The position numbers were made by a program, and so were the translations under genes. DNA of 64,000 nucleotides from Thelonectria olida (lineage: Eukaryota; Ascomycota; Sordariomycetes; Hypocreales; Nectriaceae), in contig JAGPYM010000004.1 of NCBI GenBank assembly GCA_020736575.1, positions 2,790,001 to 2,854,000 of the forward strand, written 5' to 3'. Below, piece by piece: positions 47,216-58,202 of this stretch (positions are counted from its first letter, which is position 1; each line of letters begins with the position of its first letter). The notes under the pieces were generated by a model. The model saw only the letters and a list, made by a program, of their open reading frames with translations, was not told where the DNA came from and searched no databases.

Positions 47216-50200
47216 ATGGCAGCTAGTAGCAACGGGCCCAGCGGCTCTAATGCTGAAAAGGCCAGCCAGAACCTGCAACCCTCCTCGAAATCCGATTCAA
47301 CATCGACAATATGCACACCTGCTAAGGAATGGACAACAAAAGACTACCAAGACCCCGAAGCCCGCATCAACGACGATGTCATCGAGCTCGCTCGACGCTT
47401 GACCACCCGCTCTCATGGTCCTCCTGGAACCCTCTTCCCTGTCCCCGCCGAAGGACCTCTGAATCCTGCCAGTCCCGACTTCAACCCTCGCAAGTGGGCA
47501 AAGGCCTTTTACGACATTCGCACTGATAACTCAGAGGGAACACCGCCAAAGACTACCGGGGTTGCCTTCAAGAACCTCAACGTGTACGGGTTTGGCACTG
47601 CTACCGACTTCCAGAAGACGGTTGGGAACGTGTTCCTCGAGGGCGCAACAATTGTTCGAAGGTTGCTCGGCCAGAAGCAACAGCGCGTCGATATCCTCCA
47701 CGACCTCGAAGGTGTCGTCCATAGCGGCGAAATGCTCGCTGTTCTAGCACCTCCTGGGTCGGGCAGCTCGACTCTCTTGCGAACTATCGCGGGCGACACT
47801 CACGGGTTTCACGTCGATAAAGCTGCCACTCTTAACTATCAGGGCATCCGACCGAGCGAGATGAGAACTGCCTTCCGTGGCGAAGCCATCTACACGGCCG
47901 AAGTCGACAATCACTTTCCTCACCTAACGGTTGGCGACACCCTCTACTTTGCCGCTCGCGCTCGCTGCCCGAAGAACATCCCCGACGGCATCACGAGACG
48001 AGAATACGCCGAACATCTTCGAGATGTGACTATGGCCATGTTTGGCATTTCCCATACCAGGAACACGAGGGTTGGCGATGACTTCATCCGCGGCGTGAGT
48101 GGTGGCGAGCGAAAGCGCGTGACCATCGCCGAGGCGGCCCTGAGCTACTCTCCTCTGCAGTGCTGGGACAATAGCACCCGTGGTCTTGATAGCGCCAATG
48201 CACTTGAGTTTTGCAGAACGCTGCGGACTCAGGCTGATACGATGGGGTGCACGTCTTGCGTTGCGATTTACCAGGCGTCGCAGGATGCGTACGATGTAAG
48301 CCGCAACAAGACCCGAGCCACCTCAGTCACTTGAAGATGCTAACGAGAATAGGTGTTTGATAAGGTCGTCGTCCTATACGAAGGTCGTCAAATCTTCTTT
48401 GGGAAAACACGCGAAGCCAAGGCCTACTTTGAAGACCTTGGATTTGTGTGTCCCAAGCAACAGACCACAGCCGACTTCCTGACGTCCATGACGAGCCACC
48501 AAGAGCGCATCATCCGCCCTGGCTGGGAGGGCAAAACCCCCAGAAGTCCCGATGAGTTCGCTCAAGCCTGGAAGGCCAGCAACAGCCGCGCCCGCTTGAT
48601 GGCTGATATTGACGACTATCTCGACCGATACCCCTTTGGCGGCGAGCACTATGAGAGGTTCCTGCAATCGCACAAGATCAACCAGTCTGAGCTCCAGCGC
48701 GCAAAGTCTCCGTTTACGCTCTCATACTTTGAGCAGATGCGCCTTAATCTGTGGCGCTGCTGGGTCCTGCTGAAGGGAGATCCGTCCATCACAGTGACAA
48801 TGTTGATGACGAATTGCTTTGAAGCCCTCGTCGTCTCGAGCATCTTCTACAACCTGCCCGCCAACACGAGCAGCTTCTTCCGCCGATCGATCCTGCTCTT
48901 CTTTATCGTCTTGATCAATGCCTTTGGAAGCATCCTCGAGATCATGACGCTGTATGCGAAGCGCAAGATTGTCGAAAAGCACGCTCGCTATGCGCTGTAT
49001 CATCCAAGCGCAGAGGCGTTGTCAGCCATGATTATGGATTTGCCCTACAAGGTGGTCAATACTATCATTGTCAACACGGTTCTCTATTTCATGGGACACC
49101 TTCGTCGCGAGCCGGGAGCCTTCTTCTTCTTCCTCCTCATCAGCTTCACCATGACCTTGACCATGTCCATGATGTTCCGACTCATCGGGTCCGTGACCAA
49201 GTCTGTATCTCAAGCTCTCGCCCCAGCGTCCATCATCCTGCTCGGAATTGCCTTGTACACCGGCTTTGCTATTCCTCCGAACGAAATGCAGGCTTGGATT
49301 GGCTGGATCCGCTGGCTGAATCCAGTCTTCTATGGTCTGGAAAGCCTGTTCCTCAATGAGTTTGTCGGGCGGAACTTCGCCTGCTCGACTTTTGTTCCGA
49401 CTGGACCTGGATATCAGTTTGTTGGGGTTGGCGAACGTGTTTGCAACACGGTGGGATCAGTCTCCGGACAGGACTTTGTTAGTGGCACAGAATACCTCCG
49501 ACTGTCCTACGGGTTTGTCAACTCGCATCGCTGGCGCAACTTTGGCGTCTTGATTGCGTTTATCATCCTCTTCATGGGGTTACATCTCTTGGCGACTGAG
49601 TACATTGCCTCGGAACGGTCAAAGGGAGAGGTGTTGGTCTTTACTCGCAACGGGCTGAAGCGTCCTCGGAAGCGAAGCAACGACGTCGAGGAAGTGGGCG
49701 ATAATAGAGCGGCCCAGTCCGCCAGCGATGATGCTGGTAGCGTTACTGATATGGAGAGACAGGCATCTGTGTTTCACTGGAAGGATGTATCCTACGAGGT
49801 AAAGATCAAGACGGAGACGAGACAGATTCTCGATCACGTTGATGGCTGGGTCAAACCCGGGACTCTCACTGCTCTCATGGTAAGGATAAACGAACAAACA
49901 AACAGAAACCTAATCACCGATGAAATGAGCGAATGTGATGGCTAACTCGGACTGATGCAGGGAGTCTCCGGGGCCGGCAAGACAACGCTCCTCGACGTGT
50001 TGGCCACCAGAGTCACAATGGGCGTGGTAACAGGCGACATGCTTGTCGACGGCAAGCCACGCGACGAATCGTTCCAACGCAAGACGGGATACGTGCAGCA
50101 GCAAGACCTTCACCTCGCGACATCAACCGTCCGAGAGGCACTCAACTTCAGCGCCCTCCTCCGACAGCCCTCTCATTACACACCCAGAGAGAAACTCGCC

Positions 50201-51885
50201 TACGTGGACACGGTCATTTCCATGCTGAATATGGAGGACTACTCAGACGCACTCATCGGCGTGCCAGGCGAGGGCCTCAACGTCGAGCAACGCAAGCGCC
50301 TAACCATCGGTGTCGAGCTCGCCGCCCGCCCTCAACTGCTCTTGTTCCTTGACGAACCGACTTCCGGACTTGACAGCCAAACCTCCTGGTCCATCTGCAA
50401 CTTGCTCGAAAAGCTGACCAAGAACGGCCAAGCTATCCTCTGTACCATCCACCAACCGTCCGCTATGCTATTCCAACGCTTCAACCGTCTGTTGCTTCTC
50501 GCCAAAGGCGGCAAAACGGTGTATTTTGGGGATATTGGCAACAACTCCAGCATTCTCGTCGACTATTTCGTCCGCAACGGCGCACCAAGCCTCCCTGCCG
50601 GTGCCAACCCGGCCGAGTACATGCTCCAAGTCATCGGTGCCGCGCCGGGGGCTCATACGGAGATTGACTGGCCGGTCGTTTGGCGACAGAGTCCCGAATA
50701 TCAAGACGTGCATCGAGAATTGGCCGGATTGAGCGCTGGAGGGAACACTCCTGCCGGACATTCGGCCCAGGACCCCTCGGGTTATGCCGAGTTTGCTGCG
50801 GGAATGAAGACGCAGCTTGTCGAGGTGACGAAGCGCGTCTTCCAGCAGTACTGGCGAAGTCCCTCGTACATCTATTCTAAGGCAGCTCTGTCATTTGGCG
50901 CCGTGAGTATCTGGCACTACTTATCGCCGCATACGTTCTTGCTAATAGTGAACTAGGCACTGTTTATTGGCTTGTCGTTTTTGAACGCCGAAAACACTCA
51001 GCGCGGACTCCAGAGCCAGATGTTTGGCGTCTTCATCTTCTTGACTATTTTTGCACAGGTTGTAGAGCAGATTCTACCCAACTTTGTTGAGCAGCGGACT
51101 TTGTATGAAGCCCGCGAGCGTCCTTCGAAGGCGTATTCATGGAAAGCCTTCATGGTGGCCAACATTTCTGTCGAAATCGCCTGGAACTCGGTAAGTAACC
51201 GCCCAAGTATGATGCTTAGCACGAAGATGCTAATATGTGACAGCTCATGTCTGTCTTCTGCTTCGTATGCTGGTATTTCCCTATTGGCCTCTACCGCAAT
51301 GCCGAATACACTGACTCTGTCAACTCGCGCGGCATCACCATGTTCCTTCAAGTCTGGATCTTCTTCGTCTTCACTAGCACGTTTGCGACCATGAGCATCG
51401 CCGGCATCGAGAGTGCCGAGGTTGCCAGCGGCATTGTGAATTTGTTTGTCATCATGATGTTTGCTTTCTGCGGCGTTCTGGCTGGCCCCAGCGATCTCCC
51501 TGGCTTCTGGATCTTCATGTACCGCGTCAACCCCTTTACATACGTCGTCGAAGCGTTCCTGGGCACATCCCTCGCAAACGCCCCCGTCACATGCGCTGCC
51601 AAAGAACTCGTCGAGTTCAGCGCACCAAGCGGCAGCACCTGCGGCGAGTACATGGCGCCGTTCTTGGACACGGCTGGAGGCTACCTGGTCGACGGCGCTG
51701 CGAGTGCGTGTCAGTACTGTGCCATGGCAGATACGAACTCCTTCCTCGAGAGGATCCATGCCAGCTTCTCTCATCGCTGGCGCAACTTTGGCTTCATGTG
51801 GGTGTACTGCATTTTTAATATTGCGGTTGCTGTAGGAGCGTATTATTTGGTCCGTGTGCCGAAGATCAAGTTCAGAAAGGCGTGA
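47216..51885 (+). CDS. Full-size PDR-type (ABCG) ABC transporter
   Basis: Five exons (47216-48295, 48353-49879, 49961-50902, 50957-51190, 51244-51885), introns of 53-81 nt, give 1474 residues in the order NBD1-TMD1-NBD2-TMD2. NBD1 has the degenerate fungal pattern: Walker [11 protein letters not shown] without Lys (Ser where Cys is usual), intact signature [14 protein letters not shown], and Walker B region [14 protein letters not shown]2 has canonical Walker [12 protein letters not shown], degenerate signature [12 protein letters not shown] and Walker [14 protein letters not shown]. This asymmetry is normal in PDR pumps, leaving one complete ATP site. Each TMD has about six hydrophobic segments, and a Cys-rich extracellular loop precedes the last segment. 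Such pumps sit in the plasma membrane and export drugs or metabolites; the substrate is unknown. It lies divergent from the Zn2Cys6 regulator. Confidence 0.94.
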
Positions 51886-52133
51886 GCAGGAAGTAATTCG
51901 TGGCTAATAAGGGGAGGGTAGGCCGAAAGATGTTGAGCTTGTAATTTGGGTGGGTTGATGGGGTGGATAGATGGAGGGGTGTAGGTGTTTCTTTGTAGCA
52001 ACGTGGCTAGTGGTTTCATTGCTATTTGCATTCAGATAGAACATGGAATATTTCGCTTTCATGTGTACTGACTATTTAAGAGGTATTGTTTCAGATAGAA
52101 CACGGAGAGAATCATTGAGATATACAGTCTCAC

Positions 52134-52851
52134 TCAAAACTTACCAGCCCTACCTCTCGTAGCCTGCCCTTCCAATTCTGCTGGGAGCTCATGATTTTCC
52201 AGCTCATGAACCCATTCACTGTTTTCCATTTCGTGCGGACCTCTTTCACTCGGCATCTGTCTCTGCATATCGGGTTTCAATCTCTCGGGAGACATCTGGT
52301 CACCGTCGACGCCTTGCGCCTTGTGCCGTCTCCGCCGCCGCAGGAAGAAGACAGCCAGTGCTGCGACAATCGCTAGAACTACAATTGGTATCACGACAGC
52401 GATAGCAATCGTGGCACCTTGAGATAGGCCTGACGAATCTGAAGATTCTGAACTCGACTCTGTAGCGCTCGCCGAGGCTACCGTCCCGGTTCGAGCAGCT
52501 GCCACGGGCTCGAGGATGAAGGTGGCAGGCGTCTCTCCACATCCCCACGAGGTGATCTTGTAGTCATCATCCGACGCGGTTTGCATTACGAACTGCAGGC
52601 AGCGGGAAGAGGCTCCGTATGTGCTAGATAGCAGTGTTATCTGAATGAAGATGGTCATAGACATGATGACTAGGGTGACACACCATGACATTATAGGAGA
52701 AAAAGGGCACTGGGAACCTGGGGTCCCGTCACAGTACTCGGCCCCAGCGTCTTGGCAACTCGCGGGTATGTAGCAGCTTGTTCCGCTGCAGCATCCCCAG
52801 GATTTGCCTCCAGAGGGAGTAAAGCAGGTGGACGGTCCCGCACAGCCAGCG
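52134..52851 (-). CDS. Cysteine-rich single-pass membrane protein (5' exon unresolved)
   Basis: The frame from 52851 to the stop at 52134 encodes a Cys-rich ectodomain (PSTCFTPSGGKSWGCCSGTSCY, then CQDAGAEYCDG and SQCPFSP), a Ser/Thr-rich linker, one transmembrane segment (ATIAIAVVIPIVVLAIVAALAVFFL), a basic RRRRRHK stop-transfer and a polar tail. This layout resembles fungal Mid2/WSC-type wall sensors, though no named domain is certain. A 60-nt in-phase intron (52683-52624, GTGTGT...CTAG) is probable; it would remove an odd hydrophobic stretch from the ectodomain. The CAG acceptor at 52854-52852 marks the 5' edge of this exon, and a stop lies just upstream in frame. The exon carrying the start and signal peptide could not be placed (somewhere in 52.9-53.3 kb). 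Confidence 0.6.
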
Positions 52852-54522
52852 CTGTAGGCTTTTCACGGATTGATTGGTAAGTTCGAGGGACGCATTGGGA
52901 TGAAATGGGCGCTGCTTGCCTGTGTTCTCAAACAGAGCGCACACTTGGCCACCAGATGCAGTAACCGGAACCTGAGATGTACTGTCGCCTTCTGTAGATG
53001 CTGGCCCAGCCGTCTTGGCCGGTGGCTGCGCGTCCATCTCGTGCAAGATTAATCGATGGCGATGGGTGTGGGAACGAAATGAGCAGCGGAAAAGATAGGC
53101 GACATCATAGCCAAGGTCGCGGAGAAGTTCAAGATGCACTCGCAACGACACTGAGCTTAGGATCATGTGTGGCCTTTGTCGCCAACAGGCAGAAGACTTG
53201 GGCTGAATCGACGGGTTTCCGCCACTCCAATGATTGGAGAGTCGATTGTCACCAGGCTGAGCTAGTTGATGGCAGCCCTCGAATAAAGCCAACACACGTT
53301 GATACTAAAGTTGACTAAAAAACGGCAAGGCTGGTTTTGATGTGAGTCTTGGTGTGTTATTCCGTGTCTTACCCTGTAGCACGACAAGATCCAACGGCTG
53401 TTCCCAAGTGATGAAACCTCGAGCAGAAATGGGGATTTGATATTATGAGAACTTTGACCAATATGCCACCTAGCACCCAACGGATCTTATACCTATCAAC
53501 CTGGCAGTCGCGGTTGCGATCATTGAAGTCTTGTACTCTTCGAAAAGGGGATTGTGCATGTCGGCATACTATTCATCCTCCTCGTCTTTCTCGCACTAGC
53601 TCTCGCTCTCGCCAAGCCTCCGAATCGTTCCCTTGATAGACCCCTGCTGAACAATTATCTAAGTCCTCCAACGATCAAGACACAATGCTGGTCAAGAAAC
53701 CTCGTACCAAGGGTCCCACATTCCGCTCTATCGATGCCCCTGATTCCACGGACCAAATGCCATCAAGAGAAGATTGGCGTTCTACTAGCCCTAATCTAGT
53801 CAAACGGTTGACAGCTACGCTATACTATATATACCGCTGTGGCGAAACTTATTACCTACTAGTACCTAGTTGTATTGGCACGAAGAGAATGTAGGAAGCT
53901 GGGCCTTCTTCTAGAAAGGCTCCCTGGTCCACCCCTTCTCTGCTAGAAGAGGCAAAAGCTTCCTCGGAGTTGTAATTTTGTCGCCGTTTTTGCCTGTTTC
54001 GAGCGATGCTATCAAATGACGAATCGTCACACCTGGTTCCGTCATTCCCTAGTTTCTATCCCGAAACACATACGACTTGGGTAGTATCCCACGTTGCACC
54101 ATCGTCCCAAAAATGAGGTATACTACGCAGTAAGCACGCCATCGCCAGCAACCAATTGTACCATGTTCGGCGCGAACCCGACAATCTCCCCTTCAAGTAG
54201 CGCTCAGAGGACCGTTAAGCATAATGTTTCCACTCGCGTAACCGTCGTATCGTCCCGGCCCTCGTCAAGCTCGGTCGGGGCTCCCCCGAGGCCGCTGTGT
54301 CGTTCTCCATGTTGATGGATACACTGGCCCACTGCTTCTTGGCGAACGACCGATAGATTGGGATGGCGAAAGCTCAGAGGGTTGACGTATAATATGAATG
54401 TTTCTTTTCTTTTTTTCTCTTGCAGGATCCCGAAGACCTATCCCGTTCCGACCAATCGAGATATCAGCTGGCCTCGGCATTACCACTCCAGTCGCAGGCT
54501 TTAGGAAGCGTCCACCGTCAAC
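52852..54522. other. Intergenic region, likely with a missing 5' exon
   Basis: About 1.7 kb. The first 450 bp should contain the 5' exon and promoter of the Cys-rich membrane protein, and the last part the promoter of the MFS gene. A frame at 53554-53799 begins with a hydrophobic signal-like stretch but has no other support. Confidence 0.4.
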
Positions 54523-56162
54523 ATGGCGAGCATTCCTCGATCCAAGTGGTACAAGATCCAATGGTATTCGGATGACGATACGCCCGAGGAAAGGAAGTTC
54601 ATCTGGAAGTTGGACCTGCTCGTCGTGCCCTATGCAGTCCTCTCATACTGGGTCAAGTACATTGACCAGGCCAATCTCAGTATGCATCTCACAACCCATC
54701 CTCGAAAGACCTTTCTAACACAGACTAGACAATGCCTATGTCGCAGGCATGAAGGAGGACCTGGGCTTCCACGGCAATGAACTGGTGCAGTTGCAAACCA
54801 TGTACATTGTCGGCGCCGTTGTTGGCCAGCTCCCGTTCCTCTTCCTCTTCACATACCTCCCCATGTACTGGATCATTCCCTTCCTCGACGTCATGTGGGG
54901 AGTCTTTACGCTGCTGCAGTTCCGGGCCAATTCGTTTGCCGAGATGGCGGCGTACAGGTTTCTTGTCGGCTGGTTCGAAGCGGCCTTCTTTCCTGCCATG
55001 CATTACGTTTTTGGTACCACAACCTTCTTCATCGTTGCATCTCTGGGAACCCTCCACTAACCATACTGTCAGGCGCATGGTATCGAGGACACGAAATTGG
55101 TCGGCGAGGAGGGATCTTCTACGTCGGTCTCTCGCTAGGCACGCTCACAGCTGGCCTGATACAAGCCGGCGCGACCCAGCGACTTGACGGCGTTCACGGA
55201 CTTGCTGGCTGGCGCTGGATGTACATCATCTGCGCCATCATCACCATTCCCGTCGGCATCCTTGGATACCTGGTCATCCCCGGTACGTTCGAGCAGCCAA
55301 ACCGACGCGTTCTCAACGACCACGACCTCGAAGTATCGAAACGCCGCCTTGAGCGAGCCGGACACGTCTTGTACGGAAAGTTCGAGCTCAAGACCTTGAA
55401 AAAGGTGTTCCTCAACCCGTACTTCTGGACTATTGTCATCTTGGACATCCTGTTTTGGAACGCAGGCACGCACTCGAGCACCGGAAGCTTCCTACTATGG
55501 ATCAAGAGTCTCAACCGTTACTCGCCTGCAAGGGTCAACGAGCTGGGCACCATTGCGCCAGCTTTGGGCATCTTCTACACGCTGTTCGTGTGCTTCCTGT
55601 CCGACCTGGTAACTGGACCGGCCTGGGCAATTACCGTTGCGCACACGTGGAACATCATCGGACTCATCATCAAGACGATCTGGCACGTGCCCGAGTCGGC
55701 GCTGTGGTTCGGCTTCGCAACGTCGTATTCGTCGCCTGCCATGTCGAGTGTCTTCCACGGCTGGGTGAATAGTCTGCTCAAGTACTCGCCGGCGGAGCGA
55801 GCCGTTACGCTTGTCATCATCAACACCATCGCTCAGTCGACGACGGCATGGACTCCGCTGTTGACGTTCCCAACGGTGGAAGCTCCACGGTACCCCAAGG
55901 GATACCCGTTTTGCTTGACAAGCGCGGCATTGCTCATCATTGGCTGCCATATCCTCAATGTCTTTCTAAAGCGCAAAGCGTAAGCAGCATCCTCTACTCT
56001 ACTTTCTACCGTCACTAACATTTGGATAGGAGGGCTACCGAGGCGCAGTCAATCGGCGGTCCGGCATCGTCGACGCCATCCTTGGTGGAGGACGGAAAGA
56101 AAACGTCGACTGTGGTTGCTGTTCCTGCAGAATCAGGTCATTCGGCGGCGTCGAATCGCTAA
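54523..56162 (+). CDS. MFS transporter, allantoate permease-like (Dal5/ACS family)
   Basis: Four exons (54523-54679, 54729-55013, 55073-55979, 56030-56162) encode 493 residues, all joins in frame. The N-terminus SKWYKIQWYSDDDTPEERKFIWKLDLLVVPYAVLSYWVKYIDQANL is family-typical; the joins give QANL/NNAYVAGMKEDLG and HYVFG/AWYRGHEIGRR. About twelve membrane segments are recognisable, including LVQLQTMYIVGAVVGQLPFL, FYVGLSLGTLTAGLI and WMYIICAIITIPVGILGYLVI. The C-terminal tail after LKRKA is polar. Members carry anionic small molecules such as allantoate, ureidosuccinate, vitamins or dipeptides across the plasma membrane; the substrate here is unknown. Confidence 0.9.
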
Positions 56163-57198
56163 GGTAGACGGAGGGTAACTCGGGATGGCTAACTGGAAAC
56201 AAGATGATAAGGTTGAGAACCTATGTCGCCTGGATTGGTTCCCTTCTTTTACATACGCACAGATGATCATTGCTCGGTGACATGAAGCAAGGCCGGAGTC
56301 ATGTAATGAGTTTAATTTAGCTCGTTGACCGTTGATTGTGGTCAAGAACATTGAATGTAGAGTGGCCGAATGAGATCTGCCTGAGAAGATGAATGCTCTA
56401 CATGCCACGAAATAGTGACAAGGAATCGCCTGCCCCAGATCAAGGACGCGAGAAGGCTTTTCTAAGTAATTGCTCCGAGCACTATTAGTTAATCGAAGCA
56501 AACTTACTCGATAAAGATCAGCTACCTATATATGCGCTCGATTCATTGCGATGCTACGGATTCCTCTGATGCCTTTCGAGCTACAAATGACGTCCAAGCT
56601 AAATAGAAAAGCCAGCAACTTTTCGGCAGCCCGGATTGGCTGCTTGCATTGAATCTATTCGCCGAGTCAGCCAGTCATTGTCGGTACTTGCAAAGCCGTG
56701 AGCTAGCTCGAAGGTGCCATGCTCATCTTCATCTGGACCTTGTCGATCAGATCCCCAAGTGGCATCAAGCTTCCATTCTTCAAGCCTCTTCTGGGTGATA
56801 GACGCCAAAGCGATACGATTCGAACAAAAACCCCCGTCTTCACGTCAGTTTAGACATCTTGTAAAAACGGTGTAGTCTACCCTCCGACGAGTTAAGACCG
56901 ATTGGTGCTATGACACGACGGAAAGAGACTTTCGGGGTGGCATCAAGCCGACAATTCGTAACGATGAGACATTCCGAGAATGAGAGAAGATTGATTCAGT
57001 CCATCTTCATCCTCGAGCACGTTTCTTTTGCACTCAATAGCGCCATGTAAGAGCGAGGCTCGAGTTGAACATAACCGAGGATAAAAGGGACCTTCGCTCC
57101 GATATTGATCTCGAGAAAGCATCTCATCACAAACATCTCGCGTTCAACCCAATCCATCGCCGCAGATTCTCCTCCAGATACTAGTTTCAGTGCCGAAA
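56163..57198. other. Intergenic region, MFS to secreted protein gene
   Basis: About 1 kb. No gene supported. A TATA-like GGATAAAAGG at about 57079 lies some 115 bp before the ATG of the small secreted protein gene. Confidence 0.5.
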
Positions 57199-57714
57199 AT
57201 GCGCTTCCACTTGGCCACCATTCTCCTCGCTGCCCTCGCGGGTACCGCTATAGCTGGTCACTCCCGTAGGCTCCTCTCATTCAAGCCTTAAAAGATCGGA
57301 TGCTAATGCTCCATCTCCCCAGATATTGAGAACCGCGTTGCTCAGAACGATCCGCTCGCTTTCCTCTCAAAGATTAGCTATGCCCCTGTCGAGGACTTGC
57401 TCAACCAGGTGCTTGGTGCCCCTCTCGGCAAGGTACGTCACACACAACCCCAGCCCACGGCGTTGAGCTAACGTCTACTCCAGCTCGAGGATGCCCTCAA
57501 CTTCACCTTGGCGCAAAAGCTCTCGGGCATTGTCTACGGCAACGCTCCCCTCAGCGTCGTCGTGGCTGTCGTCGAAGCCGTCGGCGAGCTCCTCGGAGGT
57601 CAGGATATTGGCCTCGTCGATCAGAACTTGAGCACCAACAGCAATGGCTATTTCAACACCCTCGATGGGGCTTTGGGCACGACCAACATTGGCGAGGTTG
57701 CTAAGAATCTCTAG
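57199..57714 (+). CDS. Small secreted cysteine-free protein, unknown family
   Basis: Three exons (57199-57265, 57323-57432, 57484-57714) encode 135 residues. The first exon is essentially a signal peptide: MRFHLATILLAALAGTAIAG, with probable cleavage after AIA. The mature part contains no cysteine, has two potential N-glycosylation sites (NFT, NLS) and is rich in Leu, Val, Gly and Asn. An amphipathic helical pattern runs from DPLAFLSKISYAPVEDLLNQ through a hydrophobic segment (SVVVAVVEAVGELL). I do not recognise the family. It may be an extracellular or wall-associated protein, or a host-interaction candidate. The convergent ankyrin gene ends 489 bp away. Confidence 0.75.
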
Positions 57715-58202
57715 TGGCTTGAGGGCTTGGGGAGTTTGCACGTCTCGGGGCCTTTAGGGCAACAGTCACATTTGAACTTACATATTTCATGTAAGCGTAG
57801 TGTTATACAGCTTAATCAGAATTGATGTCAAAACCTGCCACTAGAGCCTTGAGGGACCACTATTAGAGGTACACAGTAGAAGCCGATGCAACGCTGGGTT
57901 TATAGGATTGAGGCGAAGGAAGCGTCTGGCCAACATTCTCAATTCTCTGCACATCCCGCGAGTGATTTTTTCATCCAGCCGCCAGTCATTCTTGCTGGGC
58001 TTGTAGATCGACGTTTCCTTCCTCTGGAGCCAGCTCTTGGGAAAGCGTGGGAGGTGTGGCTTAGAGCAAAAGATTAGGTCAGTATCATCAAGGGCAAGCG
58101 CAATGAAAAGTGAAGACTTACTCGATACGAAGCATCGCTTTGTGCTCACATATTTTGAGTCGTTTGAGTGGTGTTGAGTAGCGTCGCTGCTGAATTCGAA
58201 AT
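57715..58202. other. Intergenic region between convergent genes
   Basis: Holds the 3' ends of the secreted-protein gene and the ankyrin gene. No other gene seen. Confidence 0.5.

Noticed and set aside
53554..53799. Frame with a hydrophobic N-terminus resembling a secreted peptide
   Set aside because: Only the first 20 residues look like a signal. The rest has no conserved pattern and no promoter or splice support.
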